From contig NZ_CP042912.1 in NCBI RefSeq assembly GCF_008087665.1, forward strand, positions 3,286,001 to 3,350,000: a stretch of DNA of 64,000 nucleotides, in the 5' to 3' direction. The position numbers were made by a program, and so were the translations under genes. Numbering within the stretch: the first letter of the stretch is position 1; the number at the start of each line of letters is the position of its first letter. The notes beneath the pieces are model-generated. The model was not told where the DNA came from. It searched no databases and saw nothing but the letters and a program-made list of their open reading frames with translations. This document shows positions 24,241 through 33,552 of this stretch, piece by piece. Origin of the DNA: Mariniblastus fucicola (GTDB lineage: Bacteria > Planctomycetota > Planctomycetia > Pirellulales > Pirellulaceae).

Positions 24241-25971
24241 TCAGCCGTTTTTGATCAGCTTCAGAAGCTGTTTAAGCGTTTTGGTGTTCGCAACATCGGA
24301 CTTGGTGAGGCATCCGCGTCGCGCCTGCTTGATTCCATATTTCAAGTCACCGAAACCGGCGGTCTTGTGCGAATCCGTGTTGATCACGATCGGAATCCCG
24401 TGCGATTTCGCGGCAATCAAATAGCGGTCGTTCAAATCCAGCCGCTTCGGATTGGCGTTCAACTCCAGCAGCGTGCCCGTGTCTTTCGCCGCCTGAAAAA
24501 CGGCTTCGATATCCACATCGTACGGTTCCCGCTTATTTAGCAACCGGCCCGTTGGGTGAGCGATCATCGTCACGTGAGGATTTTGAATCGCCCCGATAAT
24601 ACGATCGGTAATCTGTTGCCGTGGTTGGGATTGACCGTAGTGCAAACTGGCAATGATCCAGTCGCCTTGTGCCAGCACGGAATCCGGCAGATCCATGTCG
24701 CCGTTTTCAAGGATGTCGCACTCGATACCTTTGAGAATCACGAATGAGTCATCTGCCGCAGCGTTGATCGCATCGATCGTTTCCCACTGTTCCAGCAGAC
24801 GACCTTCATCCAGTCCGTTCGCCATCGAGACTCGTTTCGAATGGTCGGTAATTGCGATGTACTTCAGCCCGCGCGCCTTGGCAGCGTCTGCCATTTCTTC
24901 GATTGAGTTCTTCCCGTCCGTTGCCGTCGTGTGCATGTGGAGATCGCCACGGATGTCTTTTTCGCAAATCAACTTAGGAAGATCACCATTCTCAGCCCAT
25001 TCAAACTCCTTGCGGGCCTCACGAGTTTCCGGCTCGAAAACCGGCAACCCCAGCGTCGCATAAACATCAGCCTCTGTTTCGCCTGCGATCCATTCCTCCG
25101 AATCGCCATCGACCTTGTAAACGCCCCACTCGTTGACCTTCAGCCCTTTGGATTTTGCTTTTCCGCGAACGACGACATTGTGCTCCTTGGAGCCCGTGAA
25201 ATACTGCAGCGCCGCTCCGAACGATTCCTTGGGCACGACTCTCAAATCGACTTGAAATTCATCATCCAGCCGCACTGCCATCTTGGTATCCCCACGGACG
25301 ATCGTCGACGTAATGTCTTCGTACGTTCCGAAATGATTCATTACAGCTTCGGCATCCGTAGACGTGGCGAGGATGTCGAGGTCGCCGACGGTTTCCTTGC
25401 CGCGTCGATAACTTCCGGCGAATTCAAGCTGGTCGATCGCTTTGCAGGCTTTCATGTATTCACGGATTTTCTCTGCAATTCGGTCCGCGTGAGCCCACAG
25501 GATTCGCTGATTGGCTTCCACCGCGATCGCGATTCCTTCGAGGATGGCTTTCTCGGTTTTCGCGCCGAAACCGGACAGCTGTTGGACTTCGCCGGCTTCA
25601 CAGGCTGCTTTAAGTTGATCCAGCGTTTCCACTCCAAGCTCGTTGAAGACCGCGGCGGCTTTTTTGGGGCCCATTTTGGGGACGTTGAGCAAATCCAGCA
25701 CAGTCCGAGGAACATCTTCCAGCAATTCCTCCAGCTGCTGTAACGTTCCGGTTTCGCAAAGCTCGATACATTTTTGAGCAACGCTTTTCCCGATTCCGTC
25801 CAGCTTCGTGAGGTCGTCTCCAGCAGCAATTTGGCTTTCGATCGAGTCCGACATGTCGCGAATCACACGCGCACCATTTCGATAGGCCCGAAGACGAAAC
25901 GCGTTGGCTCCGGTAAACTCAAGGAGGTCTGCCAGTTGATCGAGAGTCTTTGCGATTTTTTGATTATCCAT
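24241..25971 (-). CDS. polX: DNA polymerase/3'-5' exonuclease PolX
   Basis: 576 residues from ATG 25971 (MDNQKIAKTLDQLADLLEF), the start used by the family; the longer open frame upstream runs into the divergent gene. Domain order: helix-hairpin-helix DNA-binding region (LTKLDGIGKSVAQKC, LNVPKMGPKKAA), pol beta-type nucleotidyltransferase with GSYRRGKETVGDLDIL (about 187-202, catalytic Asp pair), and a C-terminal PHP domain starting GDLHMHTTATDG (about 344) with TDHSKR, ECDILENGDMDL and NTDSHK. Family X polymerases fill short gaps in base-excision and end-joining repair, and the PHP part gives 3'-5' exonuclease and AP-site activity. Divergent from the cysteine desulfurase with only 96 bases between starts. 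Confidence 0.95.
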   Translation of the reverse strand: MDNQKIAKTLDQLADLLEFTGANAFRLRAYRNGARVIRDMSDSIESQIAAGDDLTKLDGIGKSVAQKCIELCETGTLQQLEELLEDVPRTVLDLLNVPKMGPKKAAAVFNELGVETLDQLKAACEAGEVQQLSGFGAKTEKAILEGIAIAVEANQRILWAHADRIAEKIREYMKACKAIDQLEFAGSYRRGKETVGDLDILATSTDAEAVMNHFGTYEDITSTIVRGDTKMAVRLDDEFQVDLRVVPKESFGAALQYFTGSKEHNVVVRGKAKSKGLKVNEWGVYKVDGDSEEWIAGETEADVYATLGLPVFEPETREARKEFEWAENGDLPKLICEKDIRGDLHMHTTATDGKNSIEEMADAAKARGLKYIAITDHSKRVSMANGLDEGRLLEQWETIDAINAAADDSFVILKGIECDILENGDMDLPDSVLAQGDWIIASLHYGQSQPRQQITDRIIGAIQNPHVTMIAHPTGRLLNKREPYDVDIEAVFQAAKDTGTLLELNANPKRLDLNDRYLIAAKSHGIPIVINTDSHKTAGFGDLKYGIKQARRGCLTKSDVANTKTLKQLLKLIKNG

Positions 25972-26067
25972 GCCGTGATTGTTGCAATCGCGTTTGAAGC
26001 TCGCAAGTCGTGCCTCGCATTTGGAGCAACCCGAACCGCTTCGGCTTCGCCTACCTCGGAGAACTTT

Positions 26068-27201
26068 GTGAAACAGATTTACCTCGACTACAACGCCACC
26101 ACGCCGATCGACGCCTCGGTTGTGGAAGCCATGATGCCGTTTTTCCAGACTCATTTCGGGAACCCGTCCAGCACTCACAGCGTCGGCCGCGCCGCCAGAG
26201 AAGCCATCGAAGACGCACGGGCAAAAGTCTCTGCTCTGATCGGCTGCGACCGTGACGAAGTCATCTTCACCGGCGGTGGAACCGAAGCCAGCAATATGGC
26301 GATCAAGGGAGTCATGTTTGCTGGTGGCGAACCTGGCGGGCACATGATCACGACCGCGATCGAACATCCGGCAACCATCGAACCGGCTCGCTTCGTTGAA
26401 AGATTGGGCTGTGAGTTGACCGTGGTTGGCTGCGACGAAAATGGCGTCGTCGATCCACAGGCGATCGCTGACGCAATTCGCCCGGATACGCGACTGGTCA
26501 GCGTGATGCATGCCAACAATGAAATCGGCACGATTCAGCCCATTCGAGAAATCGCCGAAATCTGCCATGAAAAATCAGTCGTCGTGCATGCCGATGCGTC
26601 GCAGTCGATTGGAAAGATCCCGGCGTTCGTCGATCAGCTTGATGTGGATTTGATGACCGTTGCCGGACACAAGTTTTACGCGCCCAAGGGCATCGGAGTG
26701 CTGTTTGTTCGCGAAGGCCTGGACATCGAGTCATTGCTTCACGGCGCCGGGCACGAAGGCGGACTGCGAGCGGGAACCGAGAACACACCATACATTGTCG
26801 GGCTTGGACGAGCGGCATTTCTTGCGGCATCTTTGCTGGACGAGTCGTCCGGAATCAGCGCGACGCTACGAGACAAGTTCTGGAAAACGATCTCCAGCAA
26901 CGTCCCCAGAGCGGTGGCTCATGGAATGCAGGCGGAACGGTTGCCGAACACGTTGAGCATCGCGTTCCCAAATGTTTCAGGAGCTGAAATGCTTTCGCGC
27001 GTCCCCGAAGTTTGCGCTTCGCTTGGTGCAGCGTGCCACAGTTCTGGCGAACATCGATCCGGCACACTTCACGCGATGGGCGTCGATCAGGATCTGATGC
27101 GAGGCACGATTCGATTCAGTTTTGGCCGTTCGTCAAACGCAGAAGAGGCCGAACGGGCCGCGATGCTGATGGTTGACGCGTGGGAAACTCTGAAATCCTG
27201 A
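26068..27201 (+). CDS. Cysteine desulfurase (IscS/NifS family)
   Basis: 377 residues from GTG 26068 (VKQIYLDYNATTPIDAS); a longer in-frame ATG at 25774 would overlap polX. It takes sulfur from cysteine with pyridoxal phosphate and hands it on as persulfide for Fe-S clusters, tRNA thiolation or, in some bacteria, selenium delivery. Visible: GGGTEASNMAIKG (PLP contacts), HANNEIGTIQP, PLP lysine in VAGHKFYAPKG (about residue 202), and the mobile catalytic Cys in GAACHSSGEHRSG (about 324). The HADASQ motif is also kept. It is a stand-alone gene; no iscU or suf gene is beside it, so the precise pathway is open. Confidence 0.93.
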   Translation: MKQIYLDYNATTPIDASVVEAMMPFFQTHFGNPSSTHSVGRAAREAIEDARAKVSALIGCDRDEVIFTGGGTEASNMAIKGVMFAGGEPGGHMITTAIEHPATIEPARFVERLGCELTVVGCDENGVVDPQAIADAIRPDTRLVSVMHANNEIGTIQPIREIAEICHEKSVVVHADASQSIGKIPAFVDQLDVDLMTVAGHKFYAPKGIGVLFVREGLDIESLLHGAGHEGGLRAGTENTPYIVGLGRAAFLAASLLDESSGISATLRDKFWKTISSNVPRAVAHGMQAERLPNTLSIAFPNVSGAEMLSRVPEVCASLGAACHSSGEHRSGTLHAMGVDQDLMRGTIRFSFGRSSNAEEAERAAMLMVDAWETLKS

Positions 27202-27253
27202 GCGTCAGCGGTGAGAGTGCACATCCCAACCGAATCCACATGCTCCTCAATTT

Positions 27254-28330
27254 TTAAAACGCAACCTTTGACTTGATTCGGCTCTCGTTCCACTCGACGC
27301 CCATCATCGTGCAGTTGATTCCGGAACCAATTCCCAGCAAACCAACTTTGTGGCCAGGCTGAATGAACTCCTTTTCACAGGCCACCGCGAGCGCGGAGGG
27401 CAGGGCGGCGGAACCCGTGTTGCCCAGCCACGAAAACGTCGCATAATCGATGTTTGAGTCGATCGAAAGCGACTCCAACATCATCTTCTGATGAGCCGTC
27501 CCAACCTGGTGACAGACCGTTCGGTCCAAGTCGCTGACTTGCCATTGCGTTGCCGCGAGAAACGGAGCCAGCGTATCGACTCCGGTCGCGACGCCGGCTT
27601 TCATCAACGCCTCGGAATCTGTTTCCATCAGCGGAGCCATCGACGCACCCACCTGGTCTTCATGGCTTTGGCAAAGCTCATGATGCTGCGTGCTGGCTCG
27701 GACGGCCGCGCCAACAAGTCGGTTTTTCGACTGACTGATCGATTCGTGAGTAAGCAAAACTGCGCAGCTGGCCGAACCGATCGTCAAACTGGCAATCGCA
27801 TTCTTGATACTCTTGCGAGTCAGACTTCGATCCTCATTCAACGTCCGAATCGTGTTTTCAACGAGCTGTCGACCGCCTTCGCTGCCAACGATCAATGCTG
27901 CTTTGATCTGGCCGAGCTCGATCATGTTCGCGGCCTGAATCATGCCGGACAGAATCCCCAAGCACGCGTTTGAGACATCGTAAATCATGCAGTCAGCCGC
28001 AAGGCCTACCTTGTGATGTACCGAACAGGCAGTCGCCGGTTCGAGGAAGTCCCGACAGACGGACCCGTGGATCAGGCATCCGATTTGAGAGACATCGACG
28101 TCGGCCGCTTCGATCGCCAGCCGACAACTTTCGACACTAAGCCGCCCTGGCATCACGCCACGGTCCCAAAATCGCCGCTCTGATATTCCGGTCATCAGCT
28201 CCAGACGACCTTCGGGAAGCTTCAGTCGTTCGTAGAGCGGAGCCAGTTTTTGTTCAACGTCGTCGGTGGTCCAGATCTCCTGCGGAAGCAGATAGCCAAT
28301 CGATTCGAGGCAGACGTTTTGATAGCGCAT
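27254..28330 (-). CDS. KAS III family condensing enzyme, OleA-like
   Basis: 358 residues. Thiolase-fold enzyme that condenses acyl thioesters. The catalytic Cys is in DVSNACLGILSG (about 121), His in VCHQVGTAHQK (about 273) and Asn in WLGNTGSAALP (about 303), the Cys-His-Asn triad of FabH and OleA. Features such as MTGISERRFWD and the missing FabH-style RIxxR acyl-CoA loop make it closer to OleA-like enzymes that join two fatty acyl groups head to head. No oleBCD genes are in the window, so the product (long-chain ketone/olefin, or a fatty acid step) is open. Convergent with the cysteine desulfurase gene; 52 bases apart. Confidence 0.82.
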   Translation of the reverse strand: MRYQNVCLESIGYLLPQEIWTTDDVEQKLAPLYERLKLPEGRLELMTGISERRFWDRGVMPGRLSVESCRLAIEAADVDVSQIGCLIHGSVCRDFLEPATACSVHHKVGLAADCMIYDVSNACLGILSGMIQAANMIELGQIKAALIVGSEGGRQLVENTIRTLNEDRSLTRKSIKNAIASLTIGSASCAVLLTHESISQSKNRLVGAAVRASTQHHELCQSHEDQVGASMAPLMETDSEALMKAGVATGVDTLAPFLAATQWQVSDLDRTVCHQVGTAHQKMMLESLSIDSNIDYATFSWLGNTGSAALPSALAVACEKEFIQPGHKVGLLGIGSGINCTMMGVEWNESRIKSKVAF

Positions 28331-28554
28331 GGTTTTGTTTCGTGGTTCTAGTGGTCACCGCGACAATCGACACAACCCTTAGTTTCCGTCGGTGATGAAA
28401 CGCCAAATACGAGGTTTGCACACGGAAAAAAGCTGAACTTCTTGCGGAAACACCGCTATGTGCGTAAGTGCAACGTAGGGTTCGCCGTAAATCATGTGCA
28501 AGGCTCGGGCTTTTGCCCAGCCATGAAGTACATCCTTAGCAGTGTTACATCCAA

Positions 28555-29547
28555 ATGTCTTTTAACGAATTACAAGCGTGGATCATCCCCATCGCATGGT
28601 CACTTGCGGCCGTCGGTGTCGGCTTGATTTGTGGATTTTTCGCCGGACGCACTTTCGCATTGTCCAACGAACCACGGCGACTGAAGCGAGACCGTGCGCG
28701 GACGATGGAAGCGCTGATGACGGTCATCAACAGCACCAACCAACTCAACAGTGACGTCACCGATCATAACACCGCGCTTCAAAACGCGGAATCGGAGATC
28801 CAGCAATGCGAGTCCAGCGCTCAAGTCGTCGATATGCAGGATTCGCTGGTTCACAACATCCGAAAGATCGTTGCTGCCAACCAAAAAATGGAAAACGACC
28901 TGGTCGTATCCAAATTCCAACTTGAAGAAACCGCACAAGAACTTGATCGCAGTCGCAAAGAAGCCAGAACGGACGCGCTTTGCAAAGTCGCCAACCGGAA
29001 AGCCGTTGATGAAACGCTGACCTTTATGGTGTCGCGATTCCGCAGCCAGAAAAAGTCGTTTGGCTTGATGCTGATCGACATCGATCACTTTAAACGAATT
29101 AACGATACGTTCGGCCATGACGCCGGAGACGAAGTACTGATTAGCGTCGGGAAAGCCCTGAAAGAATGCGTTCGACCGGAGGACTTTGTCGGAAGACTGG
29201 GCGGAGACGAATTCGTGCTGATGCTCGAAGGGCTCACTGAGGCCAATGCAGAACTTGTTGGAAAACGAATCCGCTCAACCATCGAACTTTACAACTTCAG
29301 TGTCGGAAGCCGAGGCCAATCGACGGTCGTGACGCTCAGCATGGGCCTCGCCGTGATCAAACTCAGCGACGACGCAAAATCACTATATCGCAGAGCCGAT
29401 CAGGCGCTTTACCGCTCCAAAGAACTGGGGCGAAACCAGCTGTTTACGATCGTCGAAAACTCCAATCAGCCACCAAACCCACAACCCGCCAGTTCGCCAG
29501 TCGCGACCTACGAGCAATTCAAAGCAACGCTCGACGGGGACCTTTAA
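28555..29547 (+). CDS. Membrane diguanylate cyclase (GGDEF)
   Basis: 330 residues. One N-terminal membrane helix (about residues 9-31), a coiled-coil region (about 45-130), then a GGDEF domain (about 135-300). The active site RLGGDEFVLML is intact (near 214-218), and RPED five residues upstream forms the RxxD inhibitory site, so the enzyme should make cyclic di-GMP from GTP and be product-inhibited. ADQALYRSKELGRNQ is the usual C-terminal helix. ATG 28555 lies at the end of 224 non-coding bases. An ABC ATPase gene begins 28 bases after its stop, so they may be cotranscribed. Confidence 0.92.
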   Translation: MSFNELQAWIIPIAWSLAAVGVGLICGFFAGRTFALSNEPRRLKRDRARTMEALMTVINSTNQLNSDVTDHNTALQNAESEIQQCESSAQVVDMQDSLVHNIRKIVAANQKMENDLVVSKFQLEETAQELDRSRKEARTDALCKVANRKAVDETLTFMVSRFRSQKKSFGLMLIDIDHFKRINDTFGHDAGDEVLISVGKALKECVRPEDFVGRLGGDEFVLMLEGLTEANAELVGKRIRSTIELYNFSVGSRGQSTVVTLSMGLAVIKLSDDAKSLYRRADQALYRSKELGRNQLFTIVENSNQPPNPQPASSPVATYEQFKATLDGDL

Positions 29548-29574
29548 CGACAAAGACTACAAAACGGAACTCAC

Positions 29575-30384
29575 ATGATTCGCGCCGAATCGTTCAGCAA
29601 ATCGTATGAGAAAGCAGTCGCCGTCGACGATCTCTCCTTTCAGGTCAATGCCGGACAGGTGCTTGGTCTGGTGGGGCGAAACGGAGCCGGGAAAACCACC
29701 ACGCTAAAATCAATTGCTGGCATCATCCCGTTGAGTGCGGGGCGGCTTCTGGTCGACGATTTCGAAGTCACCGCGGACCCAATTGCTGTTAAGCAACGCA
29801 GCGCCTACGTGCCAGACGATCCCCATCTGTTTAACGATCTGACCGTCGAACAACATCTGCTGTTTACCGCGGGTGTCTATGGAATCGAAAATCCGCATCA
29901 CGAAATTGATCGGTTGCTCGCAACGTTCGAGTTGCTGGACAAGCGACATACCGCAGCGTCCGGGTTGTCTCGCGGCATGAAACAAAAGCTCGCGATCAGC
30001 TGTGCCCTTCTTCAGCAACCGTCCGCATTGTTGCTGGACGAGCCAATGACGGGCTTGGACCCGCAAGGTATCCGCAACCTGAAGGCAACGATCCTGGAGC
30101 AGGCGAAATGTGGGACTGCGATCATTATCAGCTCGCATTTACTGGCAATGGTCGAAGACATTTGCTCGGACGTCATGATCCTTGAAAACGGCAAACGAAA
30201 ATTCTTCGGTCGAATCGAAGAACTCAAAGAACAGTTTGCCGGTGACTCGAACAGCGAACTGCGAACGCTCGAAGAAATCTACTTTGCGACCATGGAGATG
30301 GTTCCGGAATCTGACGAAGCGAAGTTACCGAAGGCTGAGCCAGACGACAGCGAATGCGGCGAACGATTTGCTGCGGAGAAGTAG
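29575..30384 (+). CDS. ABC transporter ATP-binding protein
   Basis: 269 residues. Walker A GRNGAGKTTT (about 37-46), signature LSRGMKQKLAIS (about 129-140), Walker B ALLLDEPMTGLD (about 151-162) and the H-loop IIISSHLLAMVEDIC. It is a cytoplasmic ATPase of the export type and pairs with the membrane protein encoded one base after its stop codon (30386). The last 45 residues are acidic and extend beyond the conserved domain. The cargo is unknown. Confidence 0.93.
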   Translation: MIRAESFSKSYEKAVAVDDLSFQVNAGQVLGLVGRNGAGKTTTLKSIAGIIPLSAGRLLVDDFEVTADPIAVKQRSAYVPDDPHLFNDLTVEQHLLFTAGVYGIENPHHEIDRLLATFELLDKRHTAASGLSRGMKQKLAISCALLQQPSALLLDEPMTGLDPQGIRNLKATILEQAKCGTAIIISSHLLAMVEDICSDVMILENGKRKFFGRIEELKEQFAGDSNSELRTLEEIYFATMEMVPESDEAKLPKAEPDDSECGERFAAEK

Positions 30385-30385
30385 A

Positions 30386-32086
30386 ATGGCAAATCCAAAC
30401 GCAATGGGACGGCTGCTGCATCCGGCTTTGTTTCAGCTGATGAAATTTCAGTCCACAGGCAAATTGCGTCGAATCGGAAACGCATTTCGTTCGCGTCGCA
30501 AACTCGTCCTTTCCTTGCTCGCAATTCTTCTGGGCTGTGTTTGGCTTGGGCAAACCGTACTGTCGATTGTGTTTCGCGACCCTGCGGATCCGGAGAGCCT
30601 GCGAACGTGGCTGTCGGTCAGCATGCTGTTGTATTGCGTGTTCCATTTTTTGAAGATCGGAAGCCGAAAACCGGTTGAGCCATTCGAGTGGACGGCCGCT
30701 GAGAAACAGGCGCTACTTTCGGCACCGCTGACGCGAACGCACTTGGTCAGCTACCGTCTGATCAGCTATTTGCTGGCGACTGCAGCCAAGTCGCTTTGCT
30801 TTGCGATCGTCATGATCCCTGACTTGCCTTCGTTCACTGTTGGTGCCATCGGTATGTTTCTGGGCCTGAGCCTGATCGATTTGACTCGGGTATTGTTGGA
30901 GCGAATCGCCTGGACGGCCGCAAGCACCAGTAAGCGTTGCTGGACAATCGTGAGAGCCACGATGCTGGTTCCCGCTTTGACGCTGCTGACCGTCGCATTC
31001 TACCAAACGGCGTGGTCACCAGATTTCGAAGCGGCAATCGCATCTCCAAACCCACTATCGATTCCGCAACTTTTCCTTGCCATCGTCTCGGACGTTGTCG
31101 GCCAACCTCCTTTTAGCTGGCTGCTGGCACCGTGGGTTGCTGTCGTCGATATTGTTCTGGCGACGCAATACGATTGGCAATTTCTGACTCGGACAATGGC
31201 TGTCATTTCTTCCACGATCACCATGTCGGCGCTGATCTATTGGGCGGACCAAAAAGGGACATGGTGGCAGACTCAACTATCGCTGCGAAAACGAACGCAC
31301 CGTTCGGCTGTCGGTCGTTCGGAAAATCGCGAGAGCAACCACCGCGCGAAGTCACCAACCGGGATGGGAGGTGCCAAGGCGATCATCTGGCACCAGGTTC
31401 ATGCCGCCATTCACTATCGTTCTACGTTGGCGTTCGCATTGGCCATTCCAACCCTGTTGAGTTGCATGCCGTTGCTATCCAAAACGGTAAACCTGGCGAC
31501 CTCGCTGAGCGTCATCGGAAGTATGGTGTTCTACTCCTTCTTGCTGCTACCGCCGGCGTTGATGCTGGACTTTCGCCGAAACGCGCAACGATTGGCGATG
31601 TGGAAAGCGATGCCAATTCGACCTATTGCGCTCACGTTCGGGCAGCTTTCCGTGCCGGTTGCATTGATGAGCCTCTTTCAGGCGTGCGTGCTGGCGATCG
31701 CAGTGTTGATCGGAGGCCATTCTCCGCTTATGTTTCTCGCGTGGCCAATGCTACTGCCGCTGAACGTGTTGATCATCGGCATGGAGAATGCGATCTTTCT
31801 GATGCAACCGTATCGAAGAAATCAGGAAGGCATCGAAGTCTTTTTCCGGACGATCCTGACGTTCACAGGCAAAGGCGTGATGTTCGCTGTCGGACTGGCG
31901 TTTACTTTAGTGTGGGCTTGGGCCGCGATCTCGATCGGGAAGGTGTTTGAGTCGCAAATTCTTGGAGCGTCGATCTTTGGAGCCGGCGTTCTGGTCGCGC
32001 TGTTCGTGCTGGCGTGGGCCTCGGCAAAAACGTGTGCTCGGCTGTTTGAGAAACTCGACGTCAGCCAGGACCTTCCGCCCGCGTAG
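30386..32086 (+). CDS. ABC transporter permease
   Basis: 566 residues from ATG 30386, one base after the ATPase stop. At least ten hydrophobic segments occur, for example LVLSLLAILLGCVWLGQTVL (about 36-55) and FVLAWASAKTC near the end. The arrangement, two clusters of helices with a long loop around residues 290-330 rich in Arg, Ser and Glu, suits a membrane partner of the ATPase. No sorting or substrate-binding protein is encoded nearby, which favours an exporter. A terminator-like hairpin follows at 32338-32376. Confidence 0.85.
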   Translation: MANPNAMGRLLHPALFQLMKFQSTGKLRRIGNAFRSRRKLVLSLLAILLGCVWLGQTVLSIVFRDPADPESLRTWLSVSMLLYCVFHFLKIGSRKPVEPFEWTAAEKQALLSAPLTRTHLVSYRLISYLLATAAKSLCFAIVMIPDLPSFTVGAIGMFLGLSLIDLTRVLLERIAWTAASTSKRCWTIVRATMLVPALTLLTVAFYQTAWSPDFEAAIASPNPLSIPQLFLAIVSDVVGQPPFSWLLAPWVAVVDIVLATQYDWQFLTRTMAVISSTITMSALIYWADQKGTWWQTQLSLRKRTHRSAVGRSENRESNHRAKSPTGMGGAKAIIWHQVHAAIHYRSTLAFALAIPTLLSCMPLLSKTVNLATSLSVIGSMVFYSFLLLPPALMLDFRRNAQRLAMWKAMPIRPIALTFGQLSVPVALMSLFQACVLAIAVLIGGHSPLMFLAWPMLLPLNVLIIGMENAIFLMQPYRRNQEGIEVFFRTILTFTGKGVMFAVGLAFTLVWAWAAISIGKVFESQILGASIFGAGVLVALFVLAWASAKTCARLFEKLDVSQDLPPA

Positions 32087-32387
32087 CCTTCCGCCTGGCC
32101 GGAATGTGAAATCGGTGAAGAAACTTTCACATGGAGGTAATCGCACTTTAACGCGTGATTCTCAATTCCCTAACATTGGAAATCTACGATTTAAAAACAT
32201 CGAGACGACAACGACGAGACCCTACTTGGCACAACAACTTTGACACGACAACTGGATAGGTGGTGGCGATGATTGTTCGCGACGTTTACTGGGTGGCGTG
32301 AATGGCCAGCAGAAACGTAAAACAATCTTTCGCAGAAAGGCTCTCCGTCGCACAGCGATGGAGAGCCTGTTTTTTTGGACTGACTGA
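32087..32387. other. 301-base intergenic region with terminator
   Basis: Lies between the ABC permease stop and the convergent mnmH stop. Apart from the hairpin at 32338-32376, no ORF or repeat worth naming was found. Confidence 0.6.
32338..32376 (+). terminator. Rho-independent terminator
   Basis: AGGCTCTCC (32338-32346) pairs with GGAGAGCCT (32360-32368), followed by GTTTTTTT (32369-32376). It ends the + strand ABC transporter transcript. Confidence 0.85.
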
Positions 32388-33488
32388 TCAGTCAGAGACG
32401 ACCGAAGCCGGTTCGGCAGCGTTTTCGATTTCGTCGGCGGCATCAATCAGCTTCGCAACCACATCGGCATCGCACATTCCATCTGTCGAGAGGTTGAGCG
32501 TACTCGCGCGAGGAAGTTCTGACATGCCTTTAAGGTAGGACCGATCGTAATAGGTCAGCGAAATCTCCGCCGCCGTCCTGAGGTCTCCGGCTTCGATGGC
32601 TTTTATCGCATCGATCATATTCTGCCCGCCGAGACGTTTTTGAATTCCGCGAGTCGCGTCGATTAGTTCTTCGTGATCCAGATCGCCGTATTCTTCCAAC
32701 AGGATATCCAAACGCTTTTCTTTGGCGACGTCCAGAAAAACCGCGGATGAGCGTCGGATCTGTTTCACAAAACGAGACGGCACAACGACTCGGCCCAATC
32801 GACTGCCTTCATCTTCGACCCAAAAACGACGCTTCGGATCAAGTGCCTGAACTGCAGCAAACAGGCGATTTTCAAACTGCTCCGTCGTTGGCTGTTGCCC
32901 CAAACCGATGGCTCCGAACGAAGATCCGCGGTGATTGGCGAGCCCCTCCAGATCGACAATTTGCTCGCCCGCCTCACGCAACAGCTCCAGAAAATTTGTC
33001 TTGCCCGCACCCGTCAGACCGCTGAGCACGACCATGCGGTGACGACGCCCAATTTGGCGTTGAGCCATTCTGCGGAAAGCCTTGTAGCCACCTTCCAGCA
33101 CACGAACCTTGATCCCTGCCATATCCAACAGCCACGCAAACGACTGGCTTCTCATTCCGCCGCGCCAGCAGTGAACGTAGGCCGTGAAATCGGAGCCCGG
33201 TTCGCTCGAATCGGTGACCTCGGATGACCCTTCGGCCAGAATTTGATTTGTCGTTCGAACGAAACCTGCCATTTTCGGACCGACGAACTCGAGCCCTTTT
33301 TCCATCGCAACGTTGCGACCGGAATTGACATAGAGCGTCCCAATGATGGCTCGTTCTTCGTCGCTGAATAGCGGAACATTCGTCGCGCCGGGAACGTGTC
33401 CAGCCGCGAACTCTTTGGGAGAACGCACGTCGATGATCGTTCCGCCTTGAGATTCTCGATAGAATTCTTCTGCGGAAATTCTGTTCAT
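32388..33488 (-). CDS. mnmH: tRNA 2-selenouridine synthase MnmH (SelU)
   Basis: 366 residues. MnmH replaces sulfur by selenium at the wobble uridine (position 34) of some tRNAs, using selenophosphate. The N-terminal rhodanese domain has IIDVRSPKEFAAGHVPGA (about 18-35) and the active-site loop HCWRGGMRSQSF, with Cys about 107. A P-loop follows, LSGLTGAGKTNFL (about 156-168), then the conserved DLEGLANHRGSSFGAIG. This domain pair is specific for the family, and length is normal. Its presence implies that the cell makes selenophosphate (SelD), which supports the selenocysteine reading of the gene at 38252-39556. The gene stands alone on the - strand, 65 bases downstream of the zinc-finger gene on the same strand but separated from it by a terminator. 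Confidence 0.95.
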   Translation of the reverse strand: MNRISAEEFYRESQGGTIIDVRSPKEFAAGHVPGATNVPLFSDEERAIIGTLYVNSGRNVAMEKGLEFVGPKMAGFVRTTNQILAEGSSEVTDSSEPGSDFTAYVHCWRGGMRSQSFAWLLDMAGIKVRVLEGGYKAFRRMAQRQIGRRHRMVVLSGLTGAGKTNFLELLREAGEQIVDLEGLANHRGSSFGAIGLGQQPTTEQFENRLFAAVQALDPKRRFWVEDEGSRLGRVVVPSRFVKQIRRSSAVFLDVAKEKRLDILLEEYGDLDHEELIDATRGIQKRLGGQNMIDAIKAIEAGDLRTAAEISLTYYDRSYLKGMSELPRASTLNLSTDGMCDADVVAKLIDAADEIENAAEPASVVSD

Positions 33489-33496
33489 GCAGTGCC

Positions 33497-33534
33497 AAAA
33501 AAAAAGAGACGAACTGCCGATGGCAGCACGCCTC
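33497..33534 (-). terminator. Rho-independent terminator
   Basis: On the - strand GAGGCG...CGTCTC (one G-U pair) encloses CTGCC-ATC-GGCAG, followed by nine T. It ends the gene at 33553-34368 and separates it from mnmH. Confidence 0.85.
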
Positions 33535-33552
33535 TATTGTGTTGAATTGACT

